NCBI RefSeq assembly: GCF_036884845.1
Contig: NZ_CP145732.1
Coordinates: 4,650,001-4,714,000 of the forward strand
Length of the DNA stretch: 64,000 bases
From: Pseudomonas sp. MAG733B
GTDB lineage: Bacteria > Pseudomonadota > Gammaproteobacteria > Pseudomonadales > Pseudomonadaceae
Direction: 5' to 3'
The notes under the pieces are model-generated. The model was given only the letters and a program-made list of their open reading frames with translations, was not told the origin of the DNA and did no database searches. The translations under genes and the position numbers were made by a program. Positions 60,399 to 64,000 of this stretch are shown here, piece by piece. Position 1 is the stretch's first letter. Each line of letters starts with the position of its first letter.

Positions 60399-61391
60399 AT
60401 GGATGCCCTGTCACAGACCCTGCGTGTCGTTCGCCTGGTCGGCGCGATTTTCATCAACGCCCGGTTCACCGCGCCCTGGTGCTATCAGTCGCCGAGTGCC
60501 GACACGGCTGCGCCTTTTCTGGAGCCGAACGCCGAGCGGGTGGTGATTTTTCATTTGATCACCGAGGGCGAGTGCTACGTCGAACTGGGGGATGACCCGC
60601 CACTGCTGTTGAGCGCCGGAGACGTTGTGGTATTTCCCCAGGGCGATGCCCATCGCATGAGTTCCCAACCCGGACTGACGCCGGCCAGCGGCGGACGGCT
60701 GGACAAGGTGCTGGCGCGTCGGCCACGGCAATTGAGCTATGGCGGTGGCGGCGCGGTCACGCGGCTGGTGTGCGGTTATCTGGCGTGTGATACGCGGTTG
60801 GCGGGAATGTTGTTGACCGGACTGCCGCCGGTGGTGCGGGTCAATGTGCGCGGTTCGAATGCCGGAATCTGGCTGGAATCTTCGGTGCGTTACGCCTTGG
60901 CCGAAGCCCGCTCGCCCAGGCCTGGCGGCGAAGGCGTGTTGGCCAAACTGGCCGAGGTGTTGTTTATCGAAGTGCTGCGCCTGTACATGCACGAACACGG
61001 CAAGGGCCGCACCGGTTGGCTGGCGGGCGTGAGCGACCGGATCGTCGGCGCCGCCCTCAACGCCTTGCACAAAACACCCTGCCACACCTGGACCCTGGAT
61101 GAACTGGCGCGCACCGCCGGCACCTCCAGATCCGTCCTCGCGGAACGCTTTCAACAATTGGTCGGGGTTTCGCCGATGCAGTACCTGACGCAATGGCGCA
61201 TGTTGCTGGCGGCCAACCTATTACGCAGCAGTAACAGTTCCTTGATCCGCATTGCCGAAGAGGTGGGTTACCAGACCGATACGGCGTTCAGCCGGGCATT
61301 TCGTCGCGAATATGGAGCGCCGCCAGCGGCGTGGCGGCGCAGTCAGGAGAATCGCTCAATGGCCCACGGCGCGACGCCTTTGAGCCATTGA
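60399..61391 (+). CDS. AraC-family regulator with cupin sensor domain
   Basis: A 330-residue regulator. The N-terminal cupin (about 1-190) includes APWCYQSPSADTAAPF, VVIFHLITEGECYVELGDDPPLLLSAGDVVVFPQGDAHRM. The C-terminal double helix-turn-helix (about 215-315) contains TLDELARTAGTSRSVLAERFQQLVGVSPMQYLTQWRMLLA and SLIRIAEEVGYQTDTAFSRAFRREYGAPPAAWR. It is divergent from DUF4242 and the methyltransferase and likely regulates them. Confidence 0.9.
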   Translation: MDALSQTLRVVRLVGAIFINARFTAPWCYQSPSADTAAPFLEPNAERVVIFHLITEGECYVELGDDPPLLLSAGDVVVFPQGDAHRMSSQPGLTPASGGRLDKVLARRPRQLSYGGGGAVTRLVCGYLACDTRLAGMLLTGLPPVVRVNVRGSNAGIWLESSVRYALAEARSPRPGGEGVLAKLAEVLFIEVLRLYMHEHGKGRTGWLAGVSDRIVGAALNALHKTPCHTWTLDELARTAGTSRSVLAERFQQLVGVSPMQYLTQWRMLLAANLLRSSNSSLIRIAEEVGYQTDTAFSRAFRREYGAPPAAWRRSQENRSMAHGATPLSH

Positions 61392-61400
61392 TCTTCAGGA

Positions 61401-62627
61401 TCAAGCCGCTGGAGCGGTGGCTTTGGCGTCGGCCTTGGCCTCTTCCAGCAACTGCTGGATCATTTGCTCCTGAGTGTCGTAGCGACCTTCACCAAAGTGA
61501 GTGAAACGCACCTGCCCCTTGGCGTCGATCAGGTAATGCGCAGGCCAGTACTGATTGTCGAAGTTGCGCCAGATCGCGTAGTTGTTGTCGATCGCCACCG
61601 GGTAGGTGATGCCGTATTCCTTCACCTTGTCCTTGACGTTGTCGATGATGCGCTCGAAGCCGTACTCAGGAGTGTGTACGCCGATCACCACCAGGCCGTC
61701 CTTCTCGTATTTCTTCGCCCAGTCTTTCACGTACGGCAAGGTGTGCTTGCAGTTGATGCAGTCGAAGGTCCAGAAGTCCACCAGCACCACTTTTCCTTTG
61801 AGCGATTCGTTGGTCAGCTCCGGCGAGTTCAGCCATTGCACGGCGCCGTTCAGCGAAGGCATGGCGCCCTGGGCGTTGTCCATGGACTCGGCCTTGACCT
61901 TGCTGACGAAGTAATCGACGACTTTCGGCACAGTTTCCAGCACGCCTTTCTCGACACTGCTGACACCTTGCGACGAGGTGCCGGCGAGCAACACGCTATC
62001 GGCGCCGGTGGAGATCAACGCCGCACCCGCCAACACCGCAACACCAGCACCGCGACGCAACCAGCCAGTGACCGGAATCGACGGTTTCAAGCGATTGACC
62101 AAACGGCGACCGGTGAAGATCAGCACGCCCAGCGACAACGCACTGCCGAGACCGTAAGCCACCAGCAACAGACTGGTGCCGGCGTTCGCGCCTTGCAGCA
62201 TGGCGCCGGTGAGGATCACGCCGAGGATCGGCCCGGCGCATGGCGCCCACAGCAGGCCGGTGGCGACGCCGATCATCACCGACTTCAACGGGCCGGACGC
62301 TTTGCGGCTGTTCGGGTCCAGGCGATTGCCCAGCATCACGAACGGACGCGCCAGCCAGTCACCGACCCGGGCGGAAATCAGCGACAGGGCGAACAGCACC
62401 ATCACGATCAGGGCCACATGGCGGCCGGCGTTGCTCGCTTGAATCACCCACTCGCTGCTGACCACGGCCAGGCTGGCGACCAGGGCAAACGTCAGGGCCA
62501 TGCCGCCGAGGGTCAGCAGGATCGATGAGCGTGTGCGGTCGGCACCGGCAAACAGGAACGGCACGACCGGCAGGATGCACGGGCTGAGGACGGTCAATAT
62601 GCCGCCCAGGAAAGCGATGAGAAACAT
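61401..62627 (-). CDS. dipZ: DipZ-like protein: CcdA transporter fused to thioredoxin-like domain
   Basis: A 408-residue inner-membrane thiol-relay protein. The N-terminal CcdA/DsbD-type part has its cysteines in VLSPCILPVVPF (Cys17) and LLWAPCAGPILG and about six helices. The periplasmic C-terminal domain is redoxin-like with CINCKH (Cys290, Cys293). It carries electrons from cytoplasmic thioredoxin to exported substrates. Two small cysteine-pair exported proteins are encoded just upstream on the same strand and a response regulator diverges from them. In P. aeruginosa a dipZ-type gene sits by the copper-responsive DsbRS pair, so copper or thiol stress control is likely. Confidence 0.9.
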   Translation of the reverse strand: MFLIAFLGGILTVLSPCILPVVPFLFAGADRTRSSILLTLGGMALTFALVASLAVVSSEWVIQASNAGRHVALIVMVLFALSLISARVGDWLARPFVMLGNRLDPNSRKASGPLKSVMIGVATGLLWAPCAGPILGVILTGAMLQGANAGTSLLLVAYGLGSALSLGVLIFTGRRLVNRLKPSIPVTGWLRRGAGVAVLAGAALISTGADSVLLAGTSSQGVSSVEKGVLETVPKVVDYFVSKVKAESMDNAQGAMPSLNGAVQWLNSPELTNESLKGKVVLVDFWTFDCINCKHTLPYVKDWAKKYEKDGLVVIGVHTPEYGFERIIDNVKDKVKEYGITYPVAIDNNYAIWRNFDNQYWPAHYLIDAKGQVRFTHFGEGRYDTQEQMIQQLLEEAKADAKATAPAA

Positions 62628-62666
62628 GGGATCACCTATTACGAATTAGAGGGCGACATACATTCC

Positions 62667-62757
62667 CAGTGGGAGCGGGCTTGCTCGCGAAAGCGATCTG
62701 ACAGTCACATTGATGCTGAATGTGCCGCCGTCTTCGCGAGCAAGCCCGCTCCCACAA
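62667..62757. repeat. REP/BIME-type inverted repeat pair
   Basis: CAGTGGGAGCGGGCTTGCTCG and the inverted CGAGCAAGCCCGCTCCCACA flank about 50 bases, between the small exported-protein gene and dipZ on the minus strand. Confidence 0.85.
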
Positions 62758-62792
62758 TGGCTTGGTGGTGTTTACAGAACCGTGCCAAGGCC

Positions 62793-63005
62793 TCAGGCCG
62801 TCTGGCCATCCAGCCACTTGCCCTGCGGCGTGTGGCTGGAGCCGTTTTCGGCGAGGAAGGCGTCACCGCCCTTCTCTGCCACCGGCGTCAACTGAAAGCA
62901 GGTGCTGCTGCCGCAAGCGCTCTGTTCTACAGCGCCGTTGGCGTGGGCCGCAGCACCGGCGGCGGAGAAGGCAATGGCGGTCAGGAATCGGCTGATGTTG
63001 TTCAT
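62793..63005 (-). CDS. small exported protein with a cysteine pair
   Basis: A 70-residue protein with a signal peptide (MNNISRFLTAIAFSAAGAAAHA) and a short mature part with CGSSTC, followed by FQLTPVAEKGGDAFLAENGSSHTPQGKWLDG. GAGGA precedes the ATG at 63005. It follows the DUF2790 gene and precedes dipZ. The cysteine pair makes it a possible substrate or partner of the DipZ thiol relay. Family unknown to me; I have seen similar short Pseudomonas proteins with the AEKGGDAF motif. Confidence 0.75.
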   Translation of the reverse strand: MNNISRFLTAIAFSAAGAAAHANGAVEQSACGSSTCFQLTPVAEKGGDAFLAENGSSHTPQGKWLDGQTA

Positions 63006-63054
63006 GGTGGTGTTCCTCGCTTCAAAGGGGATGCGCAATGGCTGATCGCTGGAC

Positions 63055-63318
63055 TCAGTTGTCCGAGGTGCAGCTATCGGAAATCTTGCGGTAGTCCAGA
63101 ACCTGGGTTTTGCTGTGGGAGTCCAGGTAGGTCAGTTGGGCATCCACCACCCCGCAGGAAGGCGTCGCGTCCTGCTTCAACGACACCACTTTTTTGATGT
63201 CCAGTTGCGTGCCGTAGGTGTAGGGTTTGGCGCTGACATCGGCTTCGGCGCGGGCCGACAAGGTGCAGATGTTCAGGGCGGCAAACAGGCAAGCGGCGTA
63301 GATGGCTTTGGTGTTCAT
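63055..63318 (-). CDS. DUF2790 small exported protein (copy 2)
   Basis: An 87-residue protein with a signal peptide (MNTKAIYAACLFAALNICTLSARA) and the DUF2790 core KPYTYGTQLDIKKVVSL, then two cysteines (PSCGVV and SDSCTSDN) in the same places as copy 1 at 13518. TGAGGA precedes the ATG at 63318. It diverges from the response-regulator gene and is probably under its control. Confidence 0.87.
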   Translation of the reverse strand: MNTKAIYAACLFAALNICTLSARAEADVSAKPYTYGTQLDIKKVVSLKQDATPSCGVVDAQLTYLDSHSKTQVLDYRKISDSCTSDN

Positions 63319-63468
63319 GGCGGTTTCCTCAAGGTTTGAATAGGTCAATCGTTAGTTGGGTAGAGGCAGCTGGGCTTGCCTCGATGGAACCTATTTAAAG
63401 CTTGCGAGGTATCCCGCATGTGTCGGAAAAAGGCGCGTGTAAATCGGTACGTATCAGAACCGGGTCGG

Positions 63469-63491
63469 GATACAGAGCGATACAAAACCCC
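63469..63491. promoter_or_regulatory. GATACA-type direct repeat, copy 1
   Basis: GATACA-GAGCG-ATACAAAACCCC in the space between the divergent DUF2790 and response-regulator genes. A matching copy lies 68 bases further on. A candidate response-regulator binding site. Confidence 0.5.
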
Positions 63492-63536
63492 GGAAAAATC
63501 GCTTTTTTACGTCGGTGTGTATCCACCGACAAGCCA

Positions 63537-63558
63537 GATACACTGCAATACAAACCCC
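63537..63558. promoter_or_regulatory. GATACA-type direct repeat, copy 2
   Basis: GATACA-CTGCA-ATACAAACCCC, second copy of the repeat. Inverse GTATC cores also occur near 63451 and 63519, so the intergenic space holds several half-sites. Confidence 0.5.
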
Positions 63559-63623
63559 TGCGGGCGAGCGGGAAAAGGCTCGATAGACTGTGCGACATCC
63601 CCCACTTACAGAGGCAAGTCCCC

Positions 63624-64000
63624 ATGGAGCACGTCGATCACATTCTCATCGTTGATGATGACCGCGAGATCCGCGAACTGGTGGGCAACTACCTGAAGAA
63701 GAACGGCCTGCGCACCACCGTCGTGGCGGACGGTCGACAGATGCGCACCTTCCTGGAATCCACCCCGGTGGACCTGATCGTGCTGGACATCATGATGCCG
63801 GGCGACGATGGCCTGATGCTGTGCCGCGAGCTGCGCTCCGGTAAACACAAGGCCACGCCCGTATTGATGCTCACCGCGCGCAACGATGAAACCGACCGCA
63901 TCATCGGCCTGGAAATGGGTGCCGACGATTACCTGGTCAAACCCTTCGCCGCCCGTGAACTGCTGGCGCGGATCAACGCGGTCCTGCGCCGTACGCGGAT
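63624..64000 (+). CDS. OmpR-family response regulator (partial), possibly DsbR-like
   Basis: The first 125 residues are a complete receiver domain: the acidic pair VDDDREIREL, phospho-acceptor Asp in VDLIVLDIMMPG, and the conserved Thr/Lys in MLTARNDETD and DYLVKPF. The winged-helix output domain is cut off by the window edge. It is divergent from the DUF2790/small protein/dipZ group. The position next to dipZ resembles PA2479 (DsbR) of P. aeruginosa; that assignment is inference. A sensor kinase gene is expected just beyond the edge. Confidence 0.88.
   Translation, partial: MEHVDHILIVDDDREIRELVGNYLKKNGLRTTVVADGRQMRTFLESTPVDLIVLDIMMPGDDGLMLCRELRSGKHKATPVLMLTARNDETDRIIGLEMGADDYLVKPFAARELLARINAVLRRTR

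Overview
The window reads as chromosome of a fluorescens-group Pseudomonas. The base composition is GC-rich, and the spacers carry the paired GTGGGAGC / GCTCCCAC palindromes (REP/BIME type) typical of that group. Many products are familiar Pseudomonas proteins: two DUF2790 proteins, LdcA with its antiporter, LigD, Pcs, DipZ and an OprM/NodT efflux set. I see no rRNA, tRNA, CRISPR array, insertion sequence or intact prophage. Genes at both edges are cut (a flavoprotein on the left, an OmpR-type response regulator on the right).

Layout. 0-6 kb: a group-D type flavoprotein (partial), an orphan PAS histidine kinase, and an aauB-mauE-mauD-aauA operon for a TTQ aromatic (aralkyl) amine dehydrogenase with a downstream cytochrome c. 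6-13.5 kb: mug-tetR facing a tripartite EmrAB/NodT-type efflux operon ending in an aldo/keto reductase, with twin candidate TetR operators, then a LysR regulator. 14-24.2 kb: a co-directional minus-strand cluster of LysR, Rieske oxygenase, aldehyde dehydrogenase, rubredoxin/rubredoxin-reductase fusion, FAD amine oxidase-like protein, cupin, MFS and BCCT transporter. I read this as an uncharacterised catabolic pathway for a quaternary or N-methylated amine. 24.7-28 kb: CHASE2 membrane protein, small secreted protein and M48 lipoprotein protease. 28-34.8 kb: SMR pump, AhpD-like protein, MocR regulator, azoreductase, LOG protein, membrane protein and Ohr, followed by a repeat-rich island.

35-41.3 kb: lysine decarboxylase and antiporter, then small housekeeping and hypothetical genes. 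41.5-49.1 kb: a FecI-FecR-FecA iron-signalling set followed by sulfatase, FadL-type porin and DUF3313 lipoprotein. 49.2-53.3 kb: LigD, a cupin and a DUF533 protein. 53.7-57.6 kb: a three-gene operon I do not recognise. It encodes a lipoprotein and a polytopic membrane protein, both ending in peptidoglycan-binding-like repeats, and a protein joining an HELCH metallopeptidase-like half to an NNPGNIR phage-virion-like half. 57.8-64 kb: phosphatidylcholine synthase, DUF488, methyltransferase, DUF4242, AraC, DipZ, two small cysteine-containing exported proteins and the partial response regulator, a context resembling the P. aeruginosa DsbRS (copper/thiol stress) neighbourhood.

The most interesting stretches are the Rieske/rubredoxin-reductase cluster (14.1-24.2 kb) and the unrecognised envelope operon (53.7-57.6 kb). 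Next come the CHASE2/M48 trio, the sulfatase/FadL/DUF3313 operon and the amine dehydrogenase operon, which has no local mauG. Starts were chosen by Shine-Dalgarno spacing and the expected N-terminus. All family assignments were made by eye from motifs, without database searches.
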